A stretch of DNA of 64,000 bases from Dyella terrae. Its GTDB lineage: Bacteria > Pseudomonadota > Gammaproteobacteria > Xanthomonadales > Rhodanobacteraceae. Each line of letters begins with the position of its first letter. Within the stretch, counting starts at the first letter, position 1. The DNA lies in NCBI RefSeq assembly GCF_022394535.1, contig NZ_CP089414.1:1736001-1800000 (forward strand). The letters run 5' to 3'. The notes below the pieces were generated by a model. That model did not search any database. It worked only from the letters and a program-made list of their open reading frames with translations, and was not told where the DNA came from. Position numbers and translations under genes: made by a program. Shown one piece after another: positions 54,334-64,000 of the stretch.

Positions 54334-54927
54334 ATGAATCGTCGCGAATGGTTGAAATGCGTTTCTGCACTGGCCGTGGGCGTGGTGGCTGCGCCCTCGC
54401 TACTCGCCGCCTTCGATGCACACGCCGCCGCCCAGGCCGCTATTGGCTCCACGCCGCAGTTCTTCACCTCGCCACAAGGTGATCTGCTGGCCGCCGTGGT
54501 CGACATCATCCTGCCCCGAGGCAAGACGCCGGGTGCGATCGACGCAGGCGTTCCCGCCTTCATCGACCAGATGTTCAAGGACGTCTATACGCCCGCCGAG
54601 CAGCAGCGCTATCTGGGTTCGCTGGCCGCGTTCGACCGTGCCGGTGGCAAGCCCTTCCTCCAGCTGGACGATGCGCAACGCAAGGCGCTAGTGACGAAAC
54701 TACATCGCGAGGCATTGGCGCACCCCGGCGACAACGAGGCAACCTCGGCCGCCAACTTCGTCATGATGACCAAGAAGCTGACCATGATGGGTTTCTTCTT
54801 GTCCGAGCCTGGCTGCACACAGGTGTTGCAGTATTCGGCCGTACCCGGCGGCTACCAGGCGGACGTCCCGCTGTCGAAGGCAGGCAACGGCAAAGCCTGG
54901 GCCGTCGAAACTGTGTTGACGCTTTAA
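54334..54927 (+). CDS. Gluconate 2-dehydrogenase subunit 3 family protein (Tat signal)
   Basis: A 197-residue small subunit with a Tat signal (NRREWLKCVSALAVGVVAA). The mature part shows LLAAVVDIILPRGKTPGA, GVPAFIDQMFKDVY and an LTMMGFFLSEPGCTQVLQY stretch typical of gluconate 2-dehydrogenase subunit 3. Such subunits partner the flavin subunit encoded just upstream (nine bases away) and carry it out of the cytoplasm through Tat. Together they form a periplasmic sugar dehydrogenase. Confidence 0.93.
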   Translation: MNRREWLKCVSALAVGVVAAPSLLAAFDAHAAAQAAIGSTPQFFTSPQGDLLAAVVDIILPRGKTPGAIDAGVPAFIDQMFKDVYTPAEQQRYLGSLAAFDRAGGKPFLQLDDAQRKALVTKLHREALAHPGDNEATSAANFVMMTKKLTMMGFFLSEPGCTQVLQYSAVPGGYQADVPLSKAGNGKAWAVETVLTL

Positions 54928-54978
54928 TTCATGAGCCCAAGAGCCTTTTCAAAACCTGGCTTGAGCGCTCGCTGCCCT

Positions 54979-55112
54979 CACCGTCATTCCGGCGCAGGCC
55001 GGAATCCAGTGACAGACGCAAACGGTTGTCGTGTGACGTCAAAGCGTATGGCTCTTCCGCGAAAGCCGAACTACGACGCTACTGGATTCCGGCCTGCGCC
55101 GGAATGACGGTG
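54979..55112. repeat. REP-like inverted repeat (CATTCCGGC type)
   Basis: Two perfect 32-base inverted arms (54979-55010 and 55081-55112) flank a 70-base centre. Each arm contains the hairpin CCGGCGCAGGCCGG. It sits within the operon, in the 247-base gap between the subunit-3 gene and the next gene. It is related in design to the CATTCCCGC element at 41560. Confidence 0.92.
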
Positions 55113-55173
55113 AGCATGAGACGTCCAGGCGAGATTTCGAACGAGGCCTAAAGCGAAGACAAGGACATTATCC

Positions 55174-56229
55174 ATGAAGACCCTCAAGGGCCCCGGCATC
55201 TTCCTCGCCCAGTACGCGGGTGATGAAGCACCGTTCAATACACTGCCCGATATCGCCCGCTGGGCGTCGTCGCTGGGCTTCGTCGGCGTGCAGATTCCCT
55301 CGAACGATGCACGCCTGTTCGATCTCGCGCAGGCGGCGGCGAGCAAGACCTACTGCGACGATATCGCCGGCATGCTCGCGGAACACGGCCTTGCGGTGAC
55401 GGAATTGTCCACACACCTGCAAGGACAACTGGTGGCGTCGCATCCCGCGTATGACCGCCTGTTCGACGGCTTCGCGCCACCCGCGCTTCGCGGCAACGTA
55501 GAAGCGCGACAGGCCTGGGCGGTGGAACAGCTCAAACTTGCGGCGACCGCCAGCAAGCACCTGGGACTCTCGGCACACGCCACGTTCTCCGGTGCACTAG
55601 CGTGGCACCTTTTCTATCCGTGGCCACAGCGCCCGGCAGGATTGATCGACGAGGCCTTCGCCGAACTGGGCCGTCGCTGGCGTCCGATCCTCGATGCCTT
55701 CGACGATGCTGGTGTGGACGTCTGTTTCGAACTGCATCCAGGCGAAGACCTGCACGATGGCGCCACCTTCGAACGATTCCTCGACGCTGTCGATCACCAT
55801 CCACGCGCCAACATCCTGTACGACCCCAGCCATATGGTCCTGCAGCAGATGGACTATCTGGCTTTCATCGACATCTACCACGAACGCATCCGCGCCTTCC
55901 ACGTGAAGGACGCCGAGTTCCGCCCCAACGGACGCGCTGGCGTGTACGGCGGTTACCAGAGCTGGGTTGATCGTCCTGGGCGTTTCCGTTCGCTGGGTGA
56001 TGGGCAGATCGATTTCGGCGCAGTGTTCAGCAAGTTCGCGCAGTACGACTACCCGGGTTGGGCCGTGCTCGAATGGGAGTGCGCCCTGAAAGACCCGCAG
56101 GTGGGCGCGCAGGAAGGTGCCGCATTCATCCGCCAGCACATCATCAAGGTTACCGATCACGCGTTCGATGATTTCGTCGCCACCAAGACGGACCCGAACT
56201 TCAACCGCCAGCTACTGGGACTCAAATAG
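55174..56229 (+). CDS. TIM-barrel sugar isomerase/epimerase-like protein (2), cytoplasmic
   Basis: A 351-residue xylose-isomerase-like TIM barrel with no signal peptide. Metal-site candidates are in CFELHPGEDL (Glu, His), ILYDPSHMVLQQMD (Asp, His), AFHVKDAEF (His, Asp) and WAVLEWECALKD (Glu). The length and these motifs match the sugar phosphate isomerase/epimerase group found with Gfo/Idh/MocA dehydrogenases. It could isomerise or epimerise the sugar released by the operon's other enzymes. It is the first gene after the REP-like element. Confidence 0.88.
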   Translation: MKTLKGPGIFLAQYAGDEAPFNTLPDIARWASSLGFVGVQIPSNDARLFDLAQAAASKTYCDDIAGMLAEHGLAVTELSTHLQGQLVASHPAYDRLFDGFAPPALRGNVEARQAWAVEQLKLAATASKHLGLSAHATFSGALAWHLFYPWPQRPAGLIDEAFAELGRRWRPILDAFDDAGVDVCFELHPGEDLHDGATFERFLDAVDHHPRANILYDPSHMVLQQMDYLAFIDIYHERIRAFHVKDAEFRPNGRAGVYGGYQSWVDRPGRFRSLGDGQIDFGAVFSKFAQYDYPGWAVLEWECALKDPQVGAQEGAAFIRQHIIKVTDHAFDDFVATKTDPNFNRQLLGLK

Positions 56230-56271
56230 CCCCATGCATCACTACCCGCTTGCGCAGGAGACGCCCAGGCC

Positions 56272-57174
<903 letters not shown>

Positions 57175-57193
57175 ACTTCTAACGAGAACACCC

Positions 57194-57979
57194 ATGACAC
57201 AGCGACTCAACGCCGCCATCCTGCTTGCACTCGCCACGCTCGTCACGTCTGCCGCGTGGGCGCAGACGGCCGAGCCCACCGATCCCAAGGCCACCGAACA
57301 ATGGGAGCCCGTACCCAAAACGGTGACACCAGGAAAACAGGACGACGCCCCGCCTTCGGATGCCATCGTGTTGTTCAACGGCCACGACCTCAGCCAGTGG
57401 GAAACCGCCAAGGACCGTTCACCGGCGCGCTGGAACGTGCACGACGGCGTGGTGACGGTGGACAAGGCCACGGGCAACATCCAGACCAAGCAGCATTTCA
57501 GGAACTATCAATTGCACCTGGAATGGCGCGTGCCCAAAGACATCACTGGCGAAGGTCAAGCGCGCGGCAACAGCGGCCTGTTCCTGGCATCCACCGGGCC
57601 GGGCGACGAAGGCTACGAGATCCAGATCCTCGATTCGTACAACAACAAGACCTACGTCAACGGACAGGCCGCCAGCATCTACAAACAGTCCGCGCCACTG
57701 GTGAACGCCATGCGGCCGCCCGGCGAATGGCAGACCTACGACGTGGTGTGGACCGCACCGGTATTCGGCGCCGATGGCGCACTCAAGTCACCGGGCTACG
57801 TCACCCTGTTCCACAACGGCCTGCTGGTGCAGAACCACACCCAGCTCACGGGCGAGACGTTCTACATCGGCAAGCCGAAGTACAAGGCGCATGCGGACGC
57901 AGCCATCAAGCTGCAGGCTCACGGCGACCCGTCGCCTGCGATCAGCTTCCGCAATATCTGGGTGCGGCCGCTCGATTGA
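57194..57979 (+). CDS. Secreted DUF1080 (3-keto-disaccharide hydrolase-type) protein
   Basis: A 261-residue exported protein with a Sec signal (LNAAILLALATLVTSAAWA). The body is one concanavalin-like beta-sandwich of the DUF1080 family, recently linked to cleavage of 3-keto-glycosides. Signatures are LFNGHDLSQWE, EWRVPKDI and GNSGLFL, and the YEIQILDSYNN strand with Glu near the expected site. It ends the operon, 20 bases after the Hyi-like gene. With the GMC enzyme it suggests that oxidation at C3 precedes glycoside cleavage in the periplasm. Confidence 0.88.
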   Translation: MTQRLNAAILLALATLVTSAAWAQTAEPTDPKATEQWEPVPKTVTPGKQDDAPPSDAIVLFNGHDLSQWETAKDRSPARWNVHDGVVTVDKATGNIQTKQHFRNYQLHLEWRVPKDITGEGQARGNSGLFLASTGPGDEGYEIQILDSYNNKTYVNGQAASIYKQSAPLVNAMRPPGEWQTYDVVWTAPVFGADGALKSPGYVTLFHNGLLVQNHTQLTGETFYIGKPKYKAHADAAIKLQAHGDPSPAISFRNIWVRPLD

Positions 57980-57997
57980 GCGGTCTTGCCTCAGCAA

Positions 57998-58135
57998 TCA
58001 GGCCAGCAGTCGCCAGATCAGAATGCAGGCAATGAGAAATAGCCCGACGTATTGCGCCTTCCTGTTGCGCGTGGTTCCGGAAGCCGCCCCTAGCGTCATG
58101 ACCAACGCCAGCCACATCGGTACGCAATGATCCAC
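57998..58135 (-). CDS. Small 45-residue membrane protein
   Basis: A short gene opposite and just after the operon. It starts at GTG 58135, seven bases after GGGAG, and encodes VDHCVPMWLALVMTLGAASG, then a basic TRNRKAQ loop and the second helix YVGLFLIACILIWRLLA. Two helices with a positive loop form a plausible inner-membrane hairpin. No family is recognised. Coding potential and ribosome binding site are good, but the size makes it tentative. Confidence 0.5.
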   Translation of the reverse strand: MDHCVPMWLALVMTLGAASGTTRNRKAQYVGLFLIACILIWRLLA

Positions 58136-58228
58136 ACCCACACTCCCTGATCCATTCTTCCATCATCGGAGATTCCACTCCGATCCGTGTGCCGCCGGTT
58201 AGATAACCGGTGGCCCATCACGCCGCTT

Positions 58229-58462
58229 TCAGTGCCCGCAGCAGGACCGCCCTTGCTGCTGGATCGGCGGGCATGGCACCGAGCCGTACGAGCAGAACAC
58301 GCAGCAGTCGCCTTCCTTGGGCTTCAGCAACGCGCCGCACGCGGCGCATTCATGGAAAAACACGCAGGCGTTGGTTGGCATGACTTCCATGCTCTGGTGA
58401 TCGCACTGGGGGCATGTGAGCCGCGACTCCAGCACCAGCGTCCTGACATCCGTACTCGCCAT
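58229..58462 (-). CDS. Small Cys-rich GDCCxFCS protein
   Basis: A 77-residue zinc-ribbon-like protein. CPQCDHQSM near residue 20, CAACG in the middle and GDCCVFCSYGSVPCPPIQ near the end give eight or more cysteines in pairs. The GDCCVFCSYGSVPCP segment is found in many short conserved hypothetical proteins of Proteobacteria annotated as GDCCVxC domain proteins. It probably binds zinc or copper; function unknown. ATG 58462 was chosen with AGGGG-type sequence upstream. Confidence 0.78.
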   Translation of the reverse strand: MASTDVRTLVLESRLTCPQCDHQSMEVMPTNACVFFHECAACGALLKPKEGDCCVFCSYGSVPCPPIQQQGRSCCGH

Positions 58463-58615
58463 GTTCCATGCCCCTTTCCTGATCTTACGGTCAGCCGTGG
58501 CCCATCCAGCCACGGCAGTCACGGGACATCCCTACTGACGCCATCGCCCCGAAACGTAGGGATTTATACTCAGGCCCAGGGCGGCAACGTCGCCACTGTC
58601 TGGTCGGGGAACACC

Positions 58616-59809
58616 GTGGAATGGATTGCAAGGCTGGCCCACGCCGGCACCCTGCTGATCGTCAACGCCTTGCTGGCAGGCCTTTCCTCGGCGATTTTCC
58701 TGACCCTCTACGCCACCGGCCCAAAGGGGCGGCGCCTGCATGGCGTGCTGCTCTGGGGTCTCAGCTATGCCGCCTTCGCCGTCGGCTTCGCGGTCCTGAT
58801 CCTGCCCGGCTTCCACATCGACTTTGCTTACCTCCAGCTGACGGGCAACCTGATCATCGACGTCGGCGCCGTGCTGACGTTGCTCGGCGTCACCGCCTAC
58901 CTGGAGCTGCCCCGGCGCCGGCTATGGGTGCTGGTGCCCGTTGCCCTGCTCGCGATAGTGGAGATCGGCAGCGTCATCGCCGGAGGCGAGAACTTGCGAC
59001 TCATGGTGATACTGGGCAACGCACTGACCGCCCTGCTCACCATCGCCACCGGCGATGCCTTGTGGCATTGCGTGGACAAACCGCGGCGCGCTGTAGCACG
59101 CGTCGCTGCCGCCTTCCATTTTCTGTGGGCCATCATGTTGCTCCTGCGCGGCGCGTGGTGGTGGTTTCATCCATTTGCCGATGTCACCGAAGATCCGACG
59201 TCGACCTTCGGCCTGCTCTCGCGCCTCATCCTGACCTGGGTGATCACGCCGAGTTTCTTGTGGATGCTTACCCGCGAACTCGATGCAGAACTGATCCGCC
59301 AGGCACATCAGGATCCATTGACGGGTGTGCCCAACCGCCGCGTTATCTGGGAACAAGGCGAACGCATGGCCGCTCAGGTGGACCGACAAGAAACGAGCAT
59401 GGCCGTGCTGATGATCGACGTGGATCACTTCAAGGCGATCAACGACCGCTGGGGACATGACGGCGGCGACCAGGTGCTGGTAGCCATCGCGCAAACACTG
59501 CAACGATATGTGCGCGACGAAGATCTGCTGGCACGCGTCGGCGGCGAGGAGTTTATGGTGCTGATACGCCACGGCGATGAAGCCACCGTGGGCGAGATCG
59601 CGGAAAGACTGCGCAGGGCCATCGAAAGCCACCCCATCGCCCTGCCATCCGGCGAAGCGCTGAACTGCACGGCCAGCATCGGCTACTGCCTGTTGCCACG
59701 CGGACAGGGCCATTGGCGCGATATCGTAATTTCTGCCGATCAAGCGCTTTATGCCGCGAAGCGGCAAGGACGAAACCGCGTCGTCGGATCACGACGTCAG
59801 CCCACCTGA
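58616..59809 (+). CDS. Membrane-bound GGDEF diguanylate cyclase
   Basis: The enzyme makes the second messenger c-di-GMP. Start GTG 58616 follows GGGGA by six bases; the frame is open far upstream but without a start signal. Residues 1-225 hold about seven transmembrane helices with no known sensor family. The catalytic GGDEF domain follows from about residue 235: DPLTGVPNRR, DVDHFKAINDRWGHDGGDQVL, and GGEEF at 309-313. The active-site signature is intact; no RxxD inhibitory site is clear before it. Total 397 residues. Confidence 0.93.
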   Translation: MEWIARLAHAGTLLIVNALLAGLSSAIFLTLYATGPKGRRLHGVLLWGLSYAAFAVGFAVLILPGFHIDFAYLQLTGNLIIDVGAVLTLLGVTAYLELPRRRLWVLVPVALLAIVEIGSVIAGGENLRLMVILGNALTALLTIATGDALWHCVDKPRRAVARVAAAFHFLWAIMLLLRGAWWWFHPFADVTEDPTSTFGLLSRLILTWVITPSFLWMLTRELDAELIRQAHQDPLTGVPNRRVIWEQGERMAAQVDRQETSMAVLMIDVDHFKAINDRWGHDGGDQVLVAIAQTLQRYVRDEDLLARVGGEEFMVLIRHGDEATVGEIAERLRRAIESHPIALPSGEALNCTASIGYCLLPRGQGHWRDIVISADQALYAAKRQGRNRVVGSRRQPT

Positions 59810-60058
59810 TCCCGGCCGGCGCATTCCGTAAAACGGCGGCGATCGTTGCAACGGCGCGCTTTTGGACGTCCATCTCTATCCACTTATATAGAACTTTTTT
59901 CCGATGCCCGAGGACAGCTCGGTGCAAGCGTTGTGCTATGCAACGGGCAGATAATCGATCGAGTGCAAGACGCGAGATCGCATATAAGAACTTGCGTTTT
60001 CTCAGGGGCGTTGTTGAAGGAAATCGACCGGCGACCAGAACACGGGAGGCGCGCAGTC

Positions 60059-61429
60059 ATGAGCCTTTGGTACGAAACAACCTTTCGACGGGTGTTGTTT
60101 CCCGCCTATGAATCCGGCCTTCGCCACCGCGACACGCTGTCGTGGCTGGATCGTTACGAGCACGATCAGTGGCTGTCGCCCGAGCAGATGGCGCAACTGC
60201 AATGGACGCGCCTCAAGCAGTTACTGGAGCACTGCCATCGCGAGGTGCCCTACTACCAGAAGCAATGGCGCGAGCTTGGCGTCACGCCAAGCGACATTCG
60301 CACCATGGATGATTTCGCGCGACTGCCGCTGCTCACCAAAGCAGACATCCGCGCGAATCTGGACGATCTGAAAGCCGTTTCACTGCGCGATCAACTGCTC
60401 TACAAGGCCACCGGCGGCTCTACCGGCGAGCCCATGCGCTTTGGCTACACACGCGAAAGCAACAACCGGCGCCATGCCGTGATGTGGCGCGGCTACGGCT
60501 GGGCGGGTGCACCGCTGGGTGCGCGCAGTCTGTTGCTATGGGGAGCCGGCGTCGGCAACCCGCCGTGGCGGCAGCGTGTAAAGGATCACCTCTATCACGC
60601 CGCATTCTCTCGTCGCGTCATCAATAGCTTCCACATGACCGAAGCGAACATGGCCGAGTTCGCCGATGCCATCGATGCCTTCCGGCCGCGCGTGTTGCTC
60701 GGCTACACCGGGCCGCTGATTCGTCTCGCGCAATGGATGCTCGACACCGGACGCCATGTGTATCGCCCACAGTCTTTCATTTCCTGCGGCGAGGCGCTTC
60801 ACGAATTCCAGCGCGAGATCATCGAGAAAGCATTCGGCTGTCCCGCATTCAATACCTACGGATGCCGCGAGTTTATGCTGGTAGCTTCCGAGTGCGAGCG
60901 ACACGAAGGCTTGCACGTCAACAGCGATCACCTGTTGGTGGAGTTGCCCAAGACGCCCGATGCGCCGCCGGATGGCGAGACGGGCGAAGTGGTGGTCACC
61001 GACCTGTCCAACTACGGCATGCCGTTCATCCGCTACGCCACCACCGACCTCGCCACGCCCGCGCACCACACGTGCAGTTGCGGCCGGGGATTACCGCTGA
61101 TCAAGCAGGTGGACGGCCGTGTGCTCGACGCCATCCACACGCCGGATGGTCGCGTGCTTCCAGGCATGTTCTTGCCGTTCCTGTTCAAGGAAACCAAGGG
61201 CGTGAGTCGCTACCAAGTGGTGCAGCGGCAGTTGGATCGTCTGGATATATCCATCGTGCGCGGCGCCGAATTCAATGACGATTCACTGGCGTTCATCCGC
61301 CACGAAATCCACAAAGTGCTGGGTGACAGTCTGCAATTGCACTGTCATTTCGTGGACACGATTCCGCTGACCAGCAGCGGCAAGACGCGGCTGACCATCT
61401 CGGAACTGGCCAACCACATCACCCACTGA
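60059..61429 (+). CDS. PaaK/CapK-like adenylate-forming enzyme
   Basis: A 456-residue protein of the phenylacetate-CoA ligase (PaaK)/CapK group. The AMP-binding P-loop is KATGGSTGEPMRFGYTRES, followed by SCGEALHEFQREIIEKAFG, NTYGCREFMLVASECE and the C-terminal LTSSGKTRLTIS. Members activate acids to acyl-AMP, some in capsule or surface polymer formation. It lies next to oleate hydratase. GGGAGG precedes ATG 60059. The first residues show no signal. The acid substrate is unknown. Confidence 0.88.
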   Translation: MSLWYETTFRRVLFPAYESGLRHRDTLSWLDRYEHDQWLSPEQMAQLQWTRLKQLLEHCHREVPYYQKQWRELGVTPSDIRTMDDFARLPLLTKADIRANLDDLKAVSLRDQLLYKATGGSTGEPMRFGYTRESNNRRHAVMWRGYGWAGAPLGARSLLLWGAGVGNPPWRQRVKDHLYHAAFSRRVINSFHMTEANMAEFADAIDAFRPRVLLGYTGPLIRLAQWMLDTGRHVYRPQSFISCGEALHEFQREIIEKAFGCPAFNTYGCREFMLVASECERHEGLHVNSDHLLVELPKTPDAPPDGETGEVVVTDLSNYGMPFIRYATTDLATPAHHTCSCGRGLPLIKQVDGRVLDAIHTPDGRVLPGMFLPFLFKETKGVSRYQVVQRQLDRLDISIVRGAEFNDDSLAFIRHEIHKVLGDSLQLHCHFVDTIPLTSSGKTRLTISELANHITH

Positions 61430-61555
61430 GGCGCGCAGCGAACCGCGCCCCTGCGGCAATCGACCCGAGCCTATTTCACGGCGATTTTCCTGTGCGTCCG
61501 CGAAGCTCTTGGTTTTGGCGACGTTTTGTTGCCTTTGCGACCAAGGAGCCAGGCC

Positions 61556-63532
61556 GTGACCCACGACAACACCCCGACTGCCGACACCCAGAGCTTCGAG
61601 CATGAGCCCGATGCCTCCCACGGCTACTGGCACAACCGCCCGGAGAACGCCCTGCCGCCGCCGGACATGATGGGTGCCTACATGCGCAACAAGACGCTGC
61701 CCGGGGCGGGTATCGAGCAGCGCAAGGCGATCATCATCGGTAGCGGCATCGCCGGCCTTGCCGCTGCGTTCTACCTGATCCGCGATGGCCGCATGCCTGC
61801 CGGCAACATCACCATCATCGAGAGCATGGATATCGAAGGTGGCTCGCTGGATGGTTCGGGCAACCCGCAGGACGGCTACATCGTCCGTGGCGGCCGCGAG
61901 ATGAACTGGAACTACGACAGCCTATGGGACATGTTCCAGGACGTGCCAGCGCTCGAATTGCCCGAAGGCTACAGCGTGCTGGACGAGTACCGCTTGGTCA
62001 ACGACAACGACCCGAATTATTCCAAAGCCCGCCTGATGCACAAGCAGGGCCAGATCAAGGATTTCTCCACCTTCGGCCTGAACCGCGCGCAGCAGTGGGA
62101 ATTGATCCGGTTGATGCTGAAGCCCAAGGAAGAACTCGACGACATCACCATCGAGGACTATTTCAGCGAAGGTTTCCTGCAAAGCAACTTCTGGTTCTTC
62201 TGGCGTTCGATGTTCGCCTTCGAGAACTGGCAGAGCCTGCTGGAGATGAAGCTGTACATGCACCGCTTCCTGGATGCGATCGACGGCCTGAACGACATGT
62301 CTGCCCTGGTGTTTCCCAAGTACAACCAGTTCGACAGTTTCGTGCGCCCCCTCATCACCATGCTGCGCAAGCAGGGGGTGCAGGTGCAGTTCAATACACG
62401 CGTGCATGATCTCGACATGGCGGTCGATGACGAGCGTCGCACGGTCACCGGCATCCGCTGCACCATCGACGGCAAGGACACCACGCTTCCCGTCGCCGAT
62501 GGTGACCTGGTGTTTGCGCTGACCGGCTCCATGACCGAAGGCACGGCCTACGGCGACATGAATACCGTGCCTGTGCTCGAACGCGGCCTCCACGATCCCG
62601 GCGCGGACAGCGACTGGGGCCTCTGGCTCAACCTCGCCAAGAAATCACCGGTATTCGGTAAGCCACTCAAGTTCTGCGGTGACGTCGAGCGCTCGATGTG
62701 GGAGTCGGCAACGCTGACGCTCAAGCCCTCGCCCCTGGCCGACAAGATCAGGGAGCTTTCCGTCAACGATCCCTACTCGGGCAAGACCCCCACGGGTGGC
62801 GTCATCACATTCACGGATTCGAACTGGGTACTCAGCTTTACCGTCAATCGTCAGCCGCACTTCCCCGATCAGCCCAAGGACGTACTGGTGGTCTGGGTCT
62901 ATGCCCTGCTGATGGACAAGGAAGGCAACTACGTGAAAAAGCCCATGCCGGCGTGCACGGGACGCGAAGTGCTGGCCGAGCTTTGCTATCACCTGGGCAT
63001 CATCGATCAGCTCGATGCGGTGGCCGCCAACTCCAAAGTGCGACTTGCGCTGATGCCTTACATCACCGCGCAGTTCATGCCGCGCGCAGCGGGCGACAGG
63101 CCTCACGTGGTGCCAGCGGGCTGCACCAATCTCGGCCTGCTGGGGCAGTTTGTCGAAACCCACAACGATGTGATCTTCACTATGGAGAGTTCGGTAAGAA
63201 CGGCCCGAGTCGCCGTCTACACCCTGCTGAATCTGCGCAAGCAGGTGCCTGACCTCAGCCCCACGCAGTACGACATACGCAACCTGATCAAAGCGGCGCG
63301 CACGCTTAACAACAACGAGCCATTCATCGGCGAGCGACTGCTGCACCGGGTGCTCGGCAAGTCGTACTTCGCGCACGTGCTGCCGCCCTTGCCCAAGTCG
63401 GAAAAATCCAAGCAACGCGAATTGCTGGAAGACGAACTCGGCAACCTGTTCGGCAAGGGCAGTCAGGTGTTGCGCAACGCATCGGACTGGCTGGAACGCT
63501 TCGGCGACAACCTGCGCAAGAAGTCGGGCTAA
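61556..63532 (+). CDS. ohyA: Oleate hydratase
   Basis: Oleate hydratase, an FAD enzyme, adds water to the cis-9 double bond of unsaturated fatty acids, giving 10-hydroxy acids and often detoxifying them. The 658-residue protein starts at GTG 61556 after AAGGAG. FAD binding is [31 protein letters not shown] holds the conserved catalytic Glu. [13 protein letters not shown] and [19 protein letters not shown] follow, all of the myosin-cross-reactive antigen family. It lies 126 bases after the PaaK-like gene, on the same strand. Confidence 0.95.
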   Translation: MTHDNTPTADTQSFEHEPDASHGYWHNRPENALPPPDMMGAYMRNKTLPGAGIEQRKAIIIGSGIAGLAAAFYLIRDGRMPAGNITIIESMDIEGGSLDGSGNPQDGYIVRGGREMNWNYDSLWDMFQDVPALELPEGYSVLDEYRLVNDNDPNYSKARLMHKQGQIKDFSTFGLNRAQQWELIRLMLKPKEELDDITIEDYFSEGFLQSNFWFFWRSMFAFENWQSLLEMKLYMHRFLDAIDGLNDMSALVFPKYNQFDSFVRPLITMLRKQGVQVQFNTRVHDLDMAVDDERRTVTGIRCTIDGKDTTLPVADGDLVFALTGSMTEGTAYGDMNTVPVLERGLHDPGADSDWGLWLNLAKKSPVFGKPLKFCGDVERSMWESATLTLKPSPLADKIRELSVNDPYSGKTPTGGVITFTDSNWVLSFTVNRQPHFPDQPKDVLVVWVYALLMDKEGNYVKKPMPACTGREVLAELCYHLGIIDQLDAVAANSKVRLALMPYITAQFMPRAAGDRPHVVPAGCTNLGLLGQFVETHNDVIFTMESSVRTARVAVYTLLNLRKQVPDLSPTQYDIRNLIKAARTLNNNEPFIGERLLHRVLGKSYFAHVLPPLPKSEKSKQRELLEDELGNLFGKGSQVLRNASDWLERFGDNLRKKSG

Positions 63533-63557
63533 GGCTCTGAGGGAAAACGCGGTCATG

Positions 63558-63589
63558 GTAGTGCGCTGACGTTATCGCCAGCGCACTAC
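63558..63589. terminator. Hairpin terminator between convergent genes
   Basis: An 11-bp perfect stem (GTAGTGCGCTG / CAGCGCACTAC) with a 10-base loop. It lies between the ends of the oleate hydratase gene and the convergent last gene, and can serve both. No long T run follows. Confidence 0.65.
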
Positions 63590-63600
63590 AGTCGTCGCAT

Positions 63601-64000
63601 TCACTCTTTCGAAAGCAGAAACCTGCTGATGCGCCGCCGCAGTTCCCGATCATCGATCGCCCTGGCTTCATCGTCGGCCGACACCGCATACTCGCGTGCC
63701 TGCGCATCATCGCCAAGACGCTTGTGACGTTCGGCCAGCGAGAATTGGATGGATGCGCGATAGGCCCGTGCCTCGTCTCCCACCGCCAGCTTTAACGCCC
63801 GTTGATACAGGGAAACCGCCGCACCATCGTCCATGGTGAAATCAGCCAGCGTTTCCCACAGAAACGGATGTTCATACCCGCCAAGGCTCTGCTCCTCGCA
63901 ATAGTCGTGGAGATCCTTGTAGGTGGTGGCATATCGGTCCGGTTCGCTTTCGTTCGCGAGCTCCGTCGCGAAGCCCATGACGTGATCCCAGACTTCCGGC
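63601..64000 (-). CDS. Hypothetical TPR-like protein (may extend beyond window)
   Basis: The frame is open to the window edge; an ATG lies at 63978 and the codons upstream also read as protein (PEVWDHV). The visible part, about 125 residues or more, is helical and resembles short tetratricopeptide-containing hypotheticals: YEHPFLWETLADFTMDDGAA, LYQRALKLAV and RASIQFSLAERHKRLGD. No signal peptide or catalytic motif is seen. Function unknown. The true start may be outside. Confidence 0.7.
   Translation of the reverse strand, partial: PEVWDHVMGFATELANESEPDRYATTYKDLHDYCEEQSLGGYEHPFLWETLADFTMDDGAAVSLYQRALKLAVGDEARAYRASIQFSLAERHKRLGDDAQAREYAVSADDEARAIDDRELRRRISRFLLSKE

Noticed and set aside
58187..58615. 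Upstream extension of the GGDEF protein by 143 codons
   Set aside because: It is antisense to the Cys-rich small gene, lacks a domain, and a good GTG start with GGGGA lies at 58616.

Overview
The window is high-GC bacterial chromosome. It has no phage, insertion sequence, rRNA or CRISPR array. The gene set points to a Gammaproteobacterium of the order Xanthomonadales, probably a Rhodanobacteraceae relative such as Dyella, Luteibacter or Rhodanobacter. The pointers are a very large TonB-dependent receptor next to glycosidases, a sigma-28-driven motAB pair, and dispersed CATTCCCGC/CATTCCGGC inverted repeats. This placement is inference from gene content; no marker gene is present.

Layout. 1-2.8 kb: the end of an old-yellow-enzyme reductase, an SGNH esterase and a 2OG-Fe dioxygenase. 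3.2-5.1 kb: flagellar stator genes motA-motB behind a good FliA promoter. 5.1-18.4 kb: mostly single housekeeping or accessory genes (LysR with a divergent F420-type reductase, YnfA, HAD phosphatase, a Spy/CpxP-like protein with a two-component system, cold-shock protein, GNAT, histidine phosphatase, MazG-like, VOC, Lrp with a divergent GST). 19.1-26.7 kb, minus strand: a carbohydrate-uptake operon (TonB receptor, GH92 mannosidase, GH2 glycosidase) with LacI-type operator sequences at its promoter. 27.6-35.6 kb: small regulators (MarR, CGNR), two alpha/beta hydrolases and membrane proteins.

35.7-47.5 kb is a nearly complete selenocysteine island: selD, tRNA-Sec (selC), selB, selA, a DUF318-type permease, fdhE, and the three subunits of a respiratory formate dehydrogenase. 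The catalytic subunit is one gene interrupted by an in-frame UGA with a clear bacterial SECIS hairpin, so the window encodes both the Sec machinery and a client enzyme. The 3' end of selB runs into selC. The permease/fdhE junction carries a precise tandem duplication.

47.7-58.0 kb is a LacI regulator facing an eight-gene operon: Gfo/Idh/MocA oxidoreductase, MFS transporter, three TIM-barrel sugar isomerase/epimerase-like proteins, a GMC oxidoreductase with a Tat-exported small subunit, and a secreted DUF1080 protein. The signal peptides split the enzymes between periplasm and cytoplasm. The set fits an oxidative 3-keto-glycoside route of sugar breakdown, and it is my main candidate for a system worth study. 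58.0-64 kb: a small membrane ORF, a Cys-rich zinc-ribbon-like protein, a GGDEF diguanylate cyclase, a PaaK-like adenylate-forming enzyme, oleate hydratase, and a partial gene at the edge.
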